In this document: positions 23,538 to 34,458 of the stretch, piece by piece
Numbering within the stretch: the first letter of the stretch is position 1
Layout of the letters: every line of letters begins with the position of its first letter
Assembly (NCBI GenBank): GCA_910890315.1
Contig: CAJVGD010000032.1
Location: forward strand, 1-64,000
Source of the DNA: Serendipita indica DSM 11827
Lineage: Eukaryota > Basidiomycota > Agaricomycetes > Sebacinales > Serendipitaceae
Direction of reading: 5' to 3'
DNA length: 64,000 nucleotides
Position numbers and translations under genes: made by a program
Notes under the pieces: generated by a model
What the model saw: the letters and a program-made list of their open reading frames with translations, nothing else
Database searches by the model: none
Told to the model about the DNA's origin: nothing

Positions 23538-23589
23538 ATGAGTTTGTTCTGTACTTCTCAATGACTATCAGGTGAAACAGTCAGTGAAT

Positions 23590-23603
23590 TGTTTGGCGCC
23601 GAC
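23590..23603 (+). promoter_or_regulatory. Conserved motif upstream of F-box gene J
   Basis: The sequence tgtttggcgccgac lies about 85-95 nt before the ATG at 23685, followed by ttggccacgaca as in the other family-1 copies. Confidence 0.5.
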
Positions 23604-23684
23604 TTGCTCTTGGCCACGACAGAGGGTGAGAATGTGGTTAAATTATGAGCATATGTGACCTCTTACATTGTTCCAGTAATCGTA

Positions 23685-25010
23685 ATGGATCTCTCATGTC
23701 CTAATGGCCCTTTCGCGGCTCCAATCCACCGCCTTCCGACTGAGCTTCTGCGTCTGATTCTCCTCACATGTCAGCAAGAGAAGATCTGCAATGCTTGGAA
23801 ACTTGGATCCATCGATTCGCGCACACGGAATATCGTTATCTCAACTCCGTTATTCTGGACAACCCTCCACGTCATCTATATCCAGCACCCGCGTTTCAAT
23901 TTCGAATCTATTATTCAGAAACTACGTTTGCAACTCCAACGCTGTGGTCCCGTCCTGCCATTGACCATCTTTTGGGTGACCATCGCTACTGAGCATCATA
24001 TATCGCGATTACTCTGGCTCTTTATTGAGAACGAAGCGCCATTCGACCGTTGGGAGGCGCTTACGGTGAAAGCGCAGGGAGTCTTTCCGAGCCCAATGCT
24101 CGCAGAGGGCAGACTGGGAGAATTTACAAACTTGAAGGCGCTGGGGATTGCGGGTACGCATCCTCACTTCTTCTTCCATCATCTAGAAAAGACGCGGAAT
24201 CTTGGAAATCTCAAAGAGGTTATCATCGCCCAGGACTCTCTCCCATACGAAGAACTATCGAGAGCTCTACCGCGAGTCATGGGCGCAGTCAAGAATCTCA
24301 ATCTAAAGGGATCCTCCACATTTTCCACTGGTCTCCAACCAAACGTGACTGCCCTCCAATGCGAAACACTGCTCAATCACTGCCCCTTTCCCCACCTGAA
24401 AGAACTGTCCGTCAAAGTATGCTCCATCCGCCTCAACCCCTCGGACATACCGCGCGTAACGCACCTCGAAATCCACTTTAGCCTCTCCCGGCACGTCGAC
24501 ACCATAGTCGAATTCCCAGCGTTGACGTTTTTAGTCCTCGAATGCGCACGAAATGATCTCCGACCCCTCACGTGGCTCGCCGCGCCTAATATCACTTTCT
24601 TCAAGCTCACCCGCTCGACGCTGTCCGAATCGCTTTCCCGCCCCGATGCGCCTCCTATCACTCGACTCAACCTTCTCACTTATCCGCGCGTCACTGATTT
24701 GCAGATTGAGATTCCACTGGACCTAGAAGAACTGGGTGCACTGTTACCTCATTTTCCTACTACTAGAGATATGATCATCCCGTTTAACGTTTCTGCTCTG
24801 GAAGGGTTGGATGTCGTCTTATTCGACTTGCTAGCAGATTCTGGCCTCGATCAAATAGACCAACCAAGAGGAATTCGATACAAGGAGCTCGAAGGGGTTG
24901 TCCTGTTATCCTCAGGCAAGACCGACGTAGACGAAGCGGACTGGAGAAAGGGTTTGATAAGTAGATTTCCCACTAGCAAGCTCCGATATCTGAGAATTGT
25001 ACCACTTTAA
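23685..25010 (+). CDS. F-box/LRR-like protein, family 1 member J (intact)
   Basis: A single exon codes 441 residues from MDLSCPNGPFAAPIHRLPTE. An in-frame ATG ten codons earlier (23655) exists, but the paralogues start at the equivalent of 23685. The F-box-like segment (LLRLILLTCQQEKICNAWKL, DSRTRNIVISTPLFWTT) is followed by LRR-like repeats (LKELSVKVCSIRLNPSDIPR, VTHLEIHFSLSR, FPALTFLVLECARNDLRPL) and the C-terminal VLLSSGKTDVDEADWRKGL. It is the functional sister of dead locus F. Its likely place is as a receptor subunit of an SCF ubiquitin ligase, by domain layout only. It is the last member of the array and converges on the minus-strand gene K. Confidence 0.87.
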   Translation: MDLSCPNGPFAAPIHRLPTELLRLILLTCQQEKICNAWKLGSIDSRTRNIVISTPLFWTTLHVIYIQHPRFNFESIIQKLRLQLQRCGPVLPLTIFWVTIATEHHISRLLWLFIENEAPFDRWEALTVKAQGVFPSPMLAEGRLGEFTNLKALGIAGTHPHFFFHHLEKTRNLGNLKEVIIAQDSLPYEELSRALPRVMGAVKNLNLKGSSTFSTGLQPNVTALQCETLLNHCPFPHLKELSVKVCSIRLNPSDIPRVTHLEIHFSLSRHVDTIVEFPALTFLVLECARNDLRPLTWLAAPNITFFKLTRSTLSESLSRPDAPPITRLNLLTYPRVTDLQIEIPLDLEELGALLPHFPTTRDMIIPFNVSALEGLDVVLFDLLADSGLDQIDQPRGIRYKELEGVVLLSSGKTDVDEADWRKGLISRFPTSKLRYLRIVPL

Positions 25011-25186
25011 TCGGAATTCTGGTTTCATTTTAGCTAGCTACACAGTAGGCGACAACGCGAGATTAGAACAATGGTGTAAAGAGGACAATGACAAGGTTGG
25101 ACTCTACCTCGACAAGACAGAAATCATTAGTCACCCGAAAGGAGAGAAACGTATTAGACAATAGTAAGTAGAAACGGGGCGCAAGT

Positions 25187-27211
25187 TCACGCTGAGCGAG
25201 GCGTCTCCTCGATGAGCCCATCACGTTGTTCGCGCTGCAATGCCAACCACGCGGCATGCAAAAACGGATACGTATCGACATACCCAGTCGCAAGCGAAAT
25301 CCCATCCACCGTCCGTGGATCCACTCCCCCTTTATCCCCATCGTCATCTGTATTGACCGTCTCATTGACAGTGTCGGCTGGTTGAGATTGGACAAGCCAC
25401 GCGGGTACAGTCGTGTTCCACTCTTGAAGCATCTCCATCACCGCACGTCGACTCATCCTCCACTCTGCCAATCGCGTCAACCCATCCATCCACTCTTGTC
25501 GCTCGAGCGATACCTCTGGTCGGGTATTCACACCACCTACACTCCTCACACCAGGATAATGCTCAATCTGCACCTCGAGCGTTTTGAGAAATGGGAGTGG
25601 GACCGCCGTGGTGTGTTTAGGCGTAAAGAGCGGCTCCCAGTCGGGCCATTTCGAATCTGCAATCACGAGTCTTTCCAGCCCACGAGCTTCGTCAAGAGAA
25701 GTTGGGTTACCCACGATGCGCACAAACTCGACGCACATCCGCACGACCATATCAGGTAACCTCTCCAACGCGAGCGAACGGAGGGTGCCCGATTTGGAAT
25801 TGTTCAATAGGAACCGGCCAAAGGGGAGTGGCGCAAGTTGACGACCACCACTTGTTCCTTCACCATCCCGACGACGGACCAACAAGGCTGTATCGTACCG
25901 TACATCGCGTGGATCAAACCCGAGTTCGAATTCGCGCATCTCCAAGGTTTCGATACTCGGGACGAACAAGGTGGATAAGAATGCGCTCGTGAGGGATAAT
26001 CGCTCGAGGACCAAGTGGCGGACATGGGGGAGCGTCAACCTCACGTCGCCTCGTCCTCCTATTCGAGCGTGCGCATCGTTTGGGTAGTGTGTTGGTGCTG
26101 TGCCGAGAATCTCGAGACGCGCGAGGTTTGGGAAGTTGGAAAGCGTCGTCTCGAGTGAGCTCGCGTTTGGAGCTGATTCTTCGGGGAGCATGGATACCAC
26201 CAGCATCGTGATTTGCGGCATGGGCACTATGATACGAAAATTGGACGCATAGACAATGCAGAGGTGACGGAGATGGGATAAAGAGGGCGAGATGGGGTTG
26301 CTGCGTACGACACGGTCGAGTTGGTATGTGCCCATCATGGTCAGTCGTCGTAACCTTGTGGCGTGTTGATCATCAAAAACGGACTGGAGTGCTCGTTCGA
26401 GGTCTGGCTCGAGTGGGGTGTCATGTACGTCTAGGACGAGACTGACGACGCGGGGCATAAACGATGCAACGAGGTCGACCAAGCGCGTAGCGTTTCTGTG
26501 GAGTGTCGATGGCCACTCTGGATCCTCGTCTTCATCCATATTCGACTCGGAGGGATCCCAGGATCCCAGTCGAGAGCTTGCGATTCCCACACCGATGTAG
26601 AGGTCGACGTCTTTGGATTTGGAGAGAATGTATTCGACTTGTCGGCGGGAGGAGAGTGCACCCAAGTTGCCTGTGAGCAACTCGAACGTGTCCCACATTT
26701 GTGGACAATTGTGCATGGCAATGTGACGAAACCTTTGACAAACGAGTGGGATGTGGAGGCGGGTGTCGTAGCAAATGGTGGCGGCAATGGCAAAGATTTG
26801 GCAGAGGATGGGCGTGGAGAGACGATGGAGGGCACTGGGAATTCGGTATGTGGCGCTAGAAGTAGGCGCAGGGGTTGTGGCTGACGATTTCAAGGCGAAA
26901 GATGAGCACAAAAGGAGGAGAATACGCCAACAGAGGTACATACACGACTCTGAGATGGAGGCTTGCTGGAGTTTGTCGTCTGTCCAGTCATCCAGCGATC
27001 CAAACGACGTGCCGCTGTTGAGCGTGTGCGTTGAAAACGTGTAGAATGTGGAGAGAGAGGGTATACTACTCTCCTCTGGTTGTTGAACGCGGCTGCTGTC
27101 AGCATAGGGCTCGTTTGCAACCTGCATCAAGGACGACGTTGCAGAGGATTGGCTATCATTTATGTTGGTCTTATTCAGCACATTGACATTACTCGTTGAT
27201 GGATCTTGCAT
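25187..27211 (-). CDS. F-box-like protein with an N-terminal hydrophobic segment (gene K)
   Basis: A single exon of about 674 residues from the ATG of MQDPSTSNVN. The first 80 residues are Ser/Thr/Asn rich and probably disordered. A hydrophobic stretch (MYLCWRILLLLCSSFALKSS, near residue 90) could be a membrane segment or a buried helix. An F-box-like domain follows (IPSALHRLSTPILCQIFAIA, then LVCQRFRHIAMHNCPQMWDT). The rest has irregular LRR-like units (MPQITMLVVSMLPE, FPNLARLEILGT, LTLPHVRHLVLERLSL, VPSIETLEMREFEL). This is the classical Agaricomycete F-box/LRR layout, but the sequence is unrelated in detail to families 1 and 2 here and it has no paralogue in the window. Codon use and intactness look like a conserved single gene. 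Function beyond probable ubiquitin-ligase adaptor is unknown. Confidence 0.8.
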   Translation of the reverse strand: MQDPSTSNVNVLNKTNINDSQSSATSSLMQVANEPYADSSRVQQPEESSIPSLSTFYTFSTHTLNSGTSFGSLDDWTDDKLQQASISESCMYLCWRILLLLCSSFALKSSATTPAPTSSATYRIPSALHRLSTPILCQIFAIAATICYDTRLHIPLVCQRFRHIAMHNCPQMWDTFELLTGNLGALSSRRQVEYILSKSKDVDLYIGVGIASSRLGSWDPSESNMDEDEDPEWPSTLHRNATRLVDLVASFMPRVVSLVLDVHDTPLEPDLERALQSVFDDQHATRLRRLTMMGTYQLDRVVRSNPISPSLSHLRHLCIVYASNFRIIVPMPQITMLVVSMLPEESAPNASSLETTLSNFPNLARLEILGTAPTHYPNDAHARIGGRGDVRLTLPHVRHLVLERLSLTSAFLSTLFVPSIETLEMREFELGFDPRDVRYDTALLVRRRDGEGTSGGRQLAPLPFGRFLLNNSKSGTLRSLALERLPDMVVRMCVEFVRIVGNPTSLDEARGLERLVIADSKWPDWEPLFTPKHTTAVPLPFLKTLEVQIEHYPGVRSVGGVNTRPEVSLERQEWMDGLTRLAEWRMSRRAVMEMLQEWNTTVPAWLVQSQPADTVNETVNTDDDGDKGGVDPRTVDGISLATGYVDTYPFLHAAWLALQREQRDGLIEETPRSA

Positions 27212-27487
27212 TCTCACTCGACGACGCACGCTTTGCTCGACGGGGTTGTGGGGAATGTTGGACTGGAATCGAGCAGGGCGTGGGTGACAAGGGCTCGAGG
27301 AGAGAATTCGAGGGACAAGAGAGTTGCAATGGCGCGTGTTATGGACAGACAGCCATTCGACGGTTATATGCGGTCAGAGTCAAAGTGCGTCTGCCGCCAT
27401 TGTTCAGCCACACATCTTTTAATGGAAATCAGAATCACCCATTTATAGTTCATAGCCACTGTTCATCTCAATAGACATCACATAATA

Positions 27488-27709
27488 ATGTCCGACAAAT
27501 TCTGCACTCTTCCACCAGAACTCGTCCTCCTGATTCTACAACACCTTCAAGCAAAGGACGTTATAGCGTGCTCACCAATCAGTCCCAGGCAATTCTCGAA
27601 TCGTCTCCTTGGGCAAAAGAATGACTCGCCTACGTCGTTTGGATCTAGTCCTTGGCTCGGGACTAGGTTGTTGTTGGGAATAGACGCGGAAAAGGCGAAT
27701 ACCATGTAG
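27488..27709 (+). pseudogene. Truncated F-box fragment related to family 2
   Basis: The frame reads MSDKFCTLPPELVLLILQHL followed by QAKDVIACS, matching the first exon of the second F-box family (for example LPLETVVHILEQLRARDILA at 44.7 kb). The family's exon 1 ends at this point with a GT donor; here the sequence continues to a stop at 27709 and no exon 2 (CRRLK motif) is found downstream. It is therefore an isolated 5' fragment or a very short gene. Confidence 0.65.
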
Positions 27710-28074
27710 CCTTTACCATTCCCGTTCCCAATATATCTCAAAAGATGAAGTTGAGACCAGGAGCGAACCAAGTCCAGACTTGGAAGCACATGAACAGGCA
27801 TTTTACTATCAACGAACAAGAATTTGACATGTTGGAGATGAGAGGCGTGACAAGGGTAAAGAGTACGGGTGGCCCATCTATGGGAAACTAGATGGAGGAG
27901 GGGCGAACATGGCGAGTACTCGCTCATGGTTTAGGTTTACTCTGAAGACCCATATACGCGGGACAGGTATACGTGCGTATTCTCGTGGTATCCTCAGGCA
28001 GCTCGATCAGAGTTTACAGTCCTGGTGAACGGTAGTGCTTGTCTCATATCCTAGAATGATACATTTACGCATTA
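27710..28074. other. No gene recognised
   Basis: Short gap between the F-box fragment and the 3' end of NLR locus M. A minus-strand open frame of about 125 codons (27547-27927) overlaps the fragment but has no recognisable content. Confidence 0.5.
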
Positions 28075-31000
28075 CTACAAATTTGTTCGTACTTTGGTCC
28101 AAGATGTCCCACATTGAAAATTGGTGAAATCAAGGTGAGTCGCACGCAGGTGACTCCATGTTGGCATAGTCAGAAGGAGATCTGGATTCTGGATTCCATG
28201 ACGATTGGGAGGGGGCACCCAGAAAATGAATCGACCAGAAGACTGTACCCAGCCGTCGGGCAGCAGGGAACATTCACCGACCCCAGGTACAAGGATTGTG
28301 GATTTGAATACAGTAGAATTGCCATGGCCCAAAGAGGCAGAGTGAGCATTTGTAGCGTCGAGATTAGCTGTGTTTAATATACAATCAGTGGCTGTCACCT
28401 TGTGACTCTACAAGGCAAAGAAATATACTCACAATTGTGCACCCTCCGGATTTGGATTGTGTTGTCATTTGAACCAGAGACAACTCGCGTACGATCTGGC
28501 GAGAACCTAGCAGTGCTGATCTGGGCTGGATTACCTAGGAGTGGCTCTCCCAACGGCTGGCCAGTCTCTGCATCCCACAGTCGAATTGTCCAGTCATCTG
28601 AGCCAGAGACAATTCGCGAGCCATCTGGCGAGAATGCGACAGCGGTGACCCAGAGTTGATGACCTCGGAGTGGCTCTCCCAACGGCTGGCCAGTCTCTGC
28701 ATCCCACAGTCGAATTGTCCGTCACCTGAGCCAGAGACAATTCGCGAGCCATCTGGCGAGAATGCGACAGCGGTGACCCAGTCTTGATGACCTCGGAGTG
28801 GCTCTCCCAACGGCTGGCCAGTCTCTGCATCCCACAGTCGAATTGTCTGGTCATATGAGCCAGAGACAATTCGCGAGCCATCTGGCGAGAATGCGACAGC
28901 GGTGACCGAGTCTTGATGACCTCGGAGTGGCTCTCCCAACGGCTGGCCAGTCTCTGCATCCCACAGTCGAATTGTCTTGTCATCTGAGCCAGAGACAATT
29001 CGCGAGCCATCTGGCGAGAATGCGACAGCGGTGACCGAGTCTTGATGACCTCGGAGTGGCTCTCCCAACGGCTGGCCAGTCTCTGCATCCCACAGTCGAA
29101 TTGTCTTGTCATCTGAGCCAGAGACAATTCGCGAGCCATCTGGCGAGAATGCGACAGCGGTGACCGAGTGTTGATGACCTCGGAGTGGCTCTCCCAACGG
29201 CTGGCCAGTCTCTGCATCCCACAGTCGAATTGTCTTGTCATCTGAGCCAGAGACAATTCGCGAGCCATCTGGCGAGAATGCGACAGCGGTGACCCAGTGT
29301 TGATGACCTCGGAGTGGCTCTCCCAACGGCTGGCCAGTCTCTGCATCCCACAGTCGAATTGTCTTGTCACCTGAGCCAGAGACAATTCGCGAGCCATCTG
29401 GCGAGAATGCGACAGCGGTGACCGAGTCTTGATGACCTCGGAGTGGCTCTCCCAACGGCTGGCCAGTCTCTGCATCCCACAGTCGAATTGTCTTGTCACC
29501 TGAGCCAGAGACAATTCGCGAGCCATCTGGCGAGAATGCGACAGCGGTGACCCAGTCTTGATGACCTCGGAGTGGCTCTCCCAACGGCTGGCCAGTCTCT
29601 GCATCCCACAGTCGAATTGTCTTGTCACCTGAGCCAGAGACAATTCGCGAGCCATCTGGCGAGAATGCGACAGCGGTGACCCAGTCTTGATGACCTCGGA
29701 GTGGCTCTCCCAACGGCTGGCCAGTCTCTGCATCCCACAGTCGAATTGTCTTGTCAGCTGAGCCAGAGACAATTCGCGAGCCATCTGGCGAGAATGCGAC
29801 AGCGCTGACCCAGTCTTGATGACCTTGGAGTATTCTGGGGAGCCCAGGATATGTCTCTTCAAGACCCCTGGTCACTCTCAATGTATTCATGTGCTCCCTT
29901 AGGCCCTCAACATGTAATGTTGACCCCTTTGGACTGAATGGGAGTGATGAGATGTATATATGGGGAGCGCTGTCTTGTATAGGCACGGAAAATGCCATTA
30001 AGAATCGTTTCATGTCATTCATCCGAATCCTGATCTCCTTTTCAATCTAGTATTGCTTTAATCAAAGGAATATCTTAGATAAATCACTCACGCTCAGACG
30101 TTGTGCAGCAGCTCGAAGTCCAGATACTGCTCGCATTACTCCTCTTGTCACACTCAGTACCTCCATCCAGTAGAGTGCAAAAGGACTTTTGACTATATGT
30201 GCTAGCTCATTCCGCAGCTTGTCTGCCGACTCATCATCCATCGCCGATACATGGAACGGCCAGTGCAAACTGGCATAGCGAAGCATCTGTGAAACGAATC
30301 TCGCCACCCGGTCTTCGAGGTCTGGAATCTGCCTATTTAGGTAGAAAGAAGAGTCGATTTGGCATATGTTGAACTTGAGGCCTTCCCTGCGCGATTTAAG
30401 ACGATGGAGACACCATGATGCAGCTTGGCCATGTGCCCGGGATATGTTGATATGGATCCTATTGCGCATGTCGGCAGTTGGGCCAATGCAGCAACGTCGA
30501 AGGTACTCGACGACGGTGGGATGGCGAAACTGAATCAAGTGTGTGATTGTATCCTCCTTGAGTATGCTTCCGAGATTTCGTACTAGCGCCGTGGCGCTTC
30601 CGCGCACGTTGGCGTGCCTCATCATGTCCTCCAAATAATCGGTAGTGAGCGGCTCGAACGCGGCGAGCAGCATAGCGAGCATTTCATGGATGACAGCTTT
30701 AGATTTTTCATCAATGCGATCGAAGACGAGTTCATAGACGTCGTCTATAGTCCCGCGCTGATCCATGGATATCAACTGATCATATGTAGCGTCAGGAGCA
30801 ATCACGGCGGTCTCCTCGGCAAGCATTCGACAAGCCGTACTTGCCCAAATGAACAAGCCTTTGGCTTTTTCGACCAGTCGCTGCCTCTTGTCGTAAGGCA
30901 GAACCGCTTCTAGCGACTGGTGTACATAGACCGCAATGTCGTCGATGTTATCGTGATATATAGGATCGTGAAGGCGATCTGTCAACTTGGCTTTGATCGA

Positions 31001-32794
31001 AAGAGGTTCTAAGACCCTTTCGATGATAGGGTCCGGTCGGCTCGTGATGAATATCCGGAGACCATTGCTCTCCTGCACAGCAGTAGCCAGGGTCTCTACA
31101 AGTTCTCTTCTTTGTTGTCCAGACTTGCATTCGTCGATGGCGTCAACGACGAGAATCACTCGATCTTGTCGATGTCGAAGTGAGTCGGTGATGAGTATCC
31201 GGAACTGCTCATCGAAGGAACTTCGTAAGAGAGCAGGGTTCTGCTTCACGGCCTCGGCGATATGGGGCCTAAGTTTCGGGATATGCTGGGCGAGTTCCCT
31301 GGCGAGAGTGGGACAGAACCTCTCGGTAGTTGAACCCTCATTACTTGCTATTGAGAAAAAGAATGTACCACCTAGGACTCCCTCCCTTTTCCACGTCTCC
31401 ACTGTAGACATAGCGACGGTCGATTTGCCAGAGCCGGCTATATCGCAGAGCCAAAAGATTGGCTTCTCGGTGGAATCGTCATTAGCCCACTTGGAGATTG
31501 TGTCGAGGACAGCTGCACGAGTTCCTTTGAGGCACGGATTGTGCACAGAAGATGGAGCAAATGCGACCATTGGTAGCTGGAATAAGACAGACATGTCCAC
31601 TTGAAATTCTTAGCGGATTTGCGCGCGTGCACAACCGAACTTACCAGGCGGGTCCACAGTGTTGGGCAAGATGGATTTTCCTTTCGCGACGACTGATTAC
31701 ATGTTAGCATAGCAGATTGGTGAAATGTGTTACGAACGGCGCAACCCATCCTCTGTAAGCCACTTTTCGTGCACTGTCTGGCGAGCGCTGACGAAATACT
31801 CGCTGAGGTAATGAAGTACTGTTTGATAGTTGTCGTTGTCTACCGTCGGGAATCTGACTAGATTTCCATGATCACTGTGGAGTGTCACCGCCGGCGCATT
31901 GCGGTCACCGGGGATGATCGCCGAATGATGAGGAACATTCTAAGGAATGTTTATTACGAGTTCACCACACGACCACCTTTTACTCACCAGTCTCTGTCTC
32001 TTTCTATCTACGGGAGTTTTGTACTCCTCGCAGAAGAATACGCTAGCTATCTTTTCACTCGCTTCGACGTAAAGACTCTGTACAGTTGCTAGCTCCGAAG
32101 AATGTTCCCGAAGATCCTTGAGGATGCCGTCTGTCGTTTTCATGTACATAGACGCCAAGCGGTTGATGGTTTCAAGGAGTGTGCTTTCCATGCCGGAATG
32201 CGGGGTACCAAAGAATAGGACGCCATGAGTCGATACTAAGATGTCTCGGAGGTCACCTTTTGACGCCAGGTTCTGATTATGGCAGATGACGAGTGCCTAC
32301 GCGGTTATTAGAATTAGATTCTATCGGAATGCAGACAACGAACCCATTTGACAATTATGCCCCCCAAATTGTGTGCGACGAAGATGATGGGACGCTAATA
32401 ATGGTTCAGGTGACACGACTAAGCCGAGAATAATTCACCCACTCGAGGGTCTGCTGTCCGCTTCCGTGCTAAAGCCTTGGCGAACCCATCCGCGTGCTGG
32501 CGAATCGTCTGCGTCGATACGCATTCTCGGCTACGAGTATCGGCATCATATCCATACGTAAGGACGCGAGCGTTGGGCAAAGCCGATGGCAAGAGGTCAC
32601 GCAGCCAAAGGATTCCACCATCTGTCGTCCAGGTTTCTTCTCTGTGACCGTTCAAGCCGTGGATGGCGACGATGCTGCACCCCGGCGAGGTTAGCGCCAA
32701 AGAGATGGAGAATGGCAACCGCTTACTCGACGATGGGATCGATACCTGGTACCAATTCCAGGAATCCTAGATCTTCAATCTTTGATCTGGACAT
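28075..32794 (-). CDS. NACHT-WD40 NOD-like receptor with hydrolase-like N-terminus (locus M), one frame break in the WD40 array
   Basis: The exon plan equals locus B: 32727-32794 (68 nt), 32443-32674, 32344-32394, 31988-32296, 31738-31939, 31645-31692, 30092-31599, 28433-30046, 28075-28367. All phases agree except in the WD40 exon, where one base is missing near 28719, within repeat 9. With that base the protein would be about 1441 residues. N-terminal domain: [15 protein letters not shown], nucleophile elbow AHNLGG (Asn in place of Ser), FGTPHSG, then [21 protein letters not shown], Walker [21 protein letters not shown]40 units are nearly identical to one another. The tail exon has DGWVQS and FWVPPPNR. 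As read, the frame runs on past the break to a stop at about 28535, losing the last repeats and tail. Sequencing error, allelic null and real decay are all possible. Confidence 0.8.
28440..29830 (-). repeat. Homogenised 129-nt WD40 repeat array in locus M
   Basis: Ten consecutive units of 43 codons plus one degenerate unit. The consensus reads [20 protein letters not shown], [20 protein letters not shown], GEP. Units 2-9 are almost identical at the DNA level. Differences cluster at the two residues after GHQ (DW, DS, HW, HS, LW) and around SGSxDx (GDK, DDK, YDQ, DDW, ADK). The pattern matches the high-internal-conservation WD repeats of fungal HET-E/HET-D-type receptors, in which units are shuffled by recombination while a few surface residues diversify. 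Confidence 0.92.
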
Positions 32795-34458
32795 TGATCG
32801 TGGTGGTGTGTCGGTATGTTCACTTGCAAAGGTTGTTCCTCGGCTGATCGTTCGTGAGCAGTCCTAGTACAGGGTACCGGTTATATCAAAGTGTCGTATA
32901 AACGTGACAGATGTTGTATATCGCACGAGTGAGGTCCGACTTGGGTTATGCCGGTAAAGGTCAGGACCAGGTTGGTGCAGAGACTGGAGCGATGGATGTT
33001 CGTTGCTGTTAGGCCAGTCAAAATCAGAAAACCTGATGAAAATCGTCGAATAGGCGTACAATAAACTTTCATTCGTTGCCACTTCCCCTACTCTCAGCCA
33101 TCAGTCTGCATACGAGGAAGCGCACCATCAGATATGTAGCTGCTTAGACACTCTCGGTGCGAGGAGTATCACATTGATGACCCGAGACGAGGAACTGTGT
33201 CGTACATGACGCGAACTTGAGAGTGCCCATCAGTGGATACTGGCTCTGGTCGCTTACCATGACCATCTTCTGGTAGGGACCTAGTCGGAGCCTGCATCTC
33301 GACCCAAATATGCCACGCGCGGTTCAAGGGTGAAGAACGCGAGGCCCTACCAACGACACTCCCTTTCTCCTGGCAGGACTGGGTAGGTTTCAAAAAGTAA
33401 GATGTATTTACCATGACCTGTTAGGAATTCGTTACAGTCAGGGGGAGAGCAAGATGACTTGATGGAAAGACGACGATGAGAGTACGGTTGAGACGCACGC
33501 AACCGCCCCGTTGGGCTAGAACTGCTGGGTCCGTGTTACATCACAGCTACTTGCCTATCTGTCATTCTCCCAACGTTCGCTCTTGAATAATTGGCCGTTC
33601 GAGAACACTAGGCCGCACTCCTGAGTCAGTCGCCAGCTCGAAATGTAGGAAAACGAGTGTACCGCTTTATATTACTCGGATTTTGGGATATCTAGCTCGT
33701 CGAACATGATCTTTGGAGGCGACGTGGGGACGACCGTGAGATAAACAACGAGATACGGGCATTCAGAAATAGGCGTCGAATAGATGTAGGAGTCAGGTAT
33801 TGACCATTCCGATGACGATCATGGCCTTTGTGCATCTCTGAACAAAGCCAAACGTGGTTCAGACGTGAGGGACTCCAGATATAGACATTGTGAATCAACT
33901 GCATAACAATGGATTGACAAATTCATTGGCCCGTTTGTCTGTCAAGTCGGTCAAGTGTCGTGGAGATCAAAGTTGTATTTCGACCCAGCCTCGATACTTT
34001 CGACGACGCCATCGACTGGCTGATTCAGCCACGGTCAATATTCATATGGACTGCACTAACACATCAAGTAGGAGACACTTCCTCTTGTACCTTGTAAATG
34101 GTCATCCTAGCGCCGACCAACGTCTGCGAGCGGCCTGAACAAGGCAAGCCGGCACATAAAGAAGGAAATCGATCACACCTATCAAATTTATATCCATAAG
34201 GAATCATATAGACACGCTTTGATGGTGCTTAATGCTCCACGAGACTTTCAACATGCCACACTGTCTCGGAATTGGTCATAGAAGGATGCTGGAAGCTATT
34301 CTGACGATGAATTCAGAGATAATTATCGCGCGTTAATTCAAGTACATGCGGACTTTCGTATATATGCGTTCGCTCGTCTTCTTTAGTCCTGAACCGCATC
34401 AGCCACGGTTGGCGGTGCAATACTTTGGGCCTTTTCGCCATTTAGCATTTCTATTTTG
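32795..34458. other. No gene recognised; NLR locus M promoter region
   Basis: The first 200 nt are the upstream region of locus M, including a weak copy (near 32956) of the block conserved upstream of loci A and B. From 33.1 to 34.4 kb only short frames occur, with no recognisable domain and no E2-like sequence, unlike the flanks of loci A and B. Confidence 0.5.

Noticed and set aside
26890-27448. Open frames on both strands around the 5' end of gene K
   Set aside because: They are shadows of gene K and its promoter with no domain content of their own.
28440-29830. Regular 129-nt direct repeats that could be taken for a CRISPR-like or satellite array
   Set aside because: The repeats translate without gaps into WD40 units in the frame of a flanking NLR; there are no spacers and the unit is 43 codons.
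28594-29862. Long open frame of about 420 codons overlapping the WD40 array of locus M
   Set aside because: It is a second frame of the same repeats, lacks a plausible start context and ends within the array; it mirrors repeat composition and is not treated as a gene.
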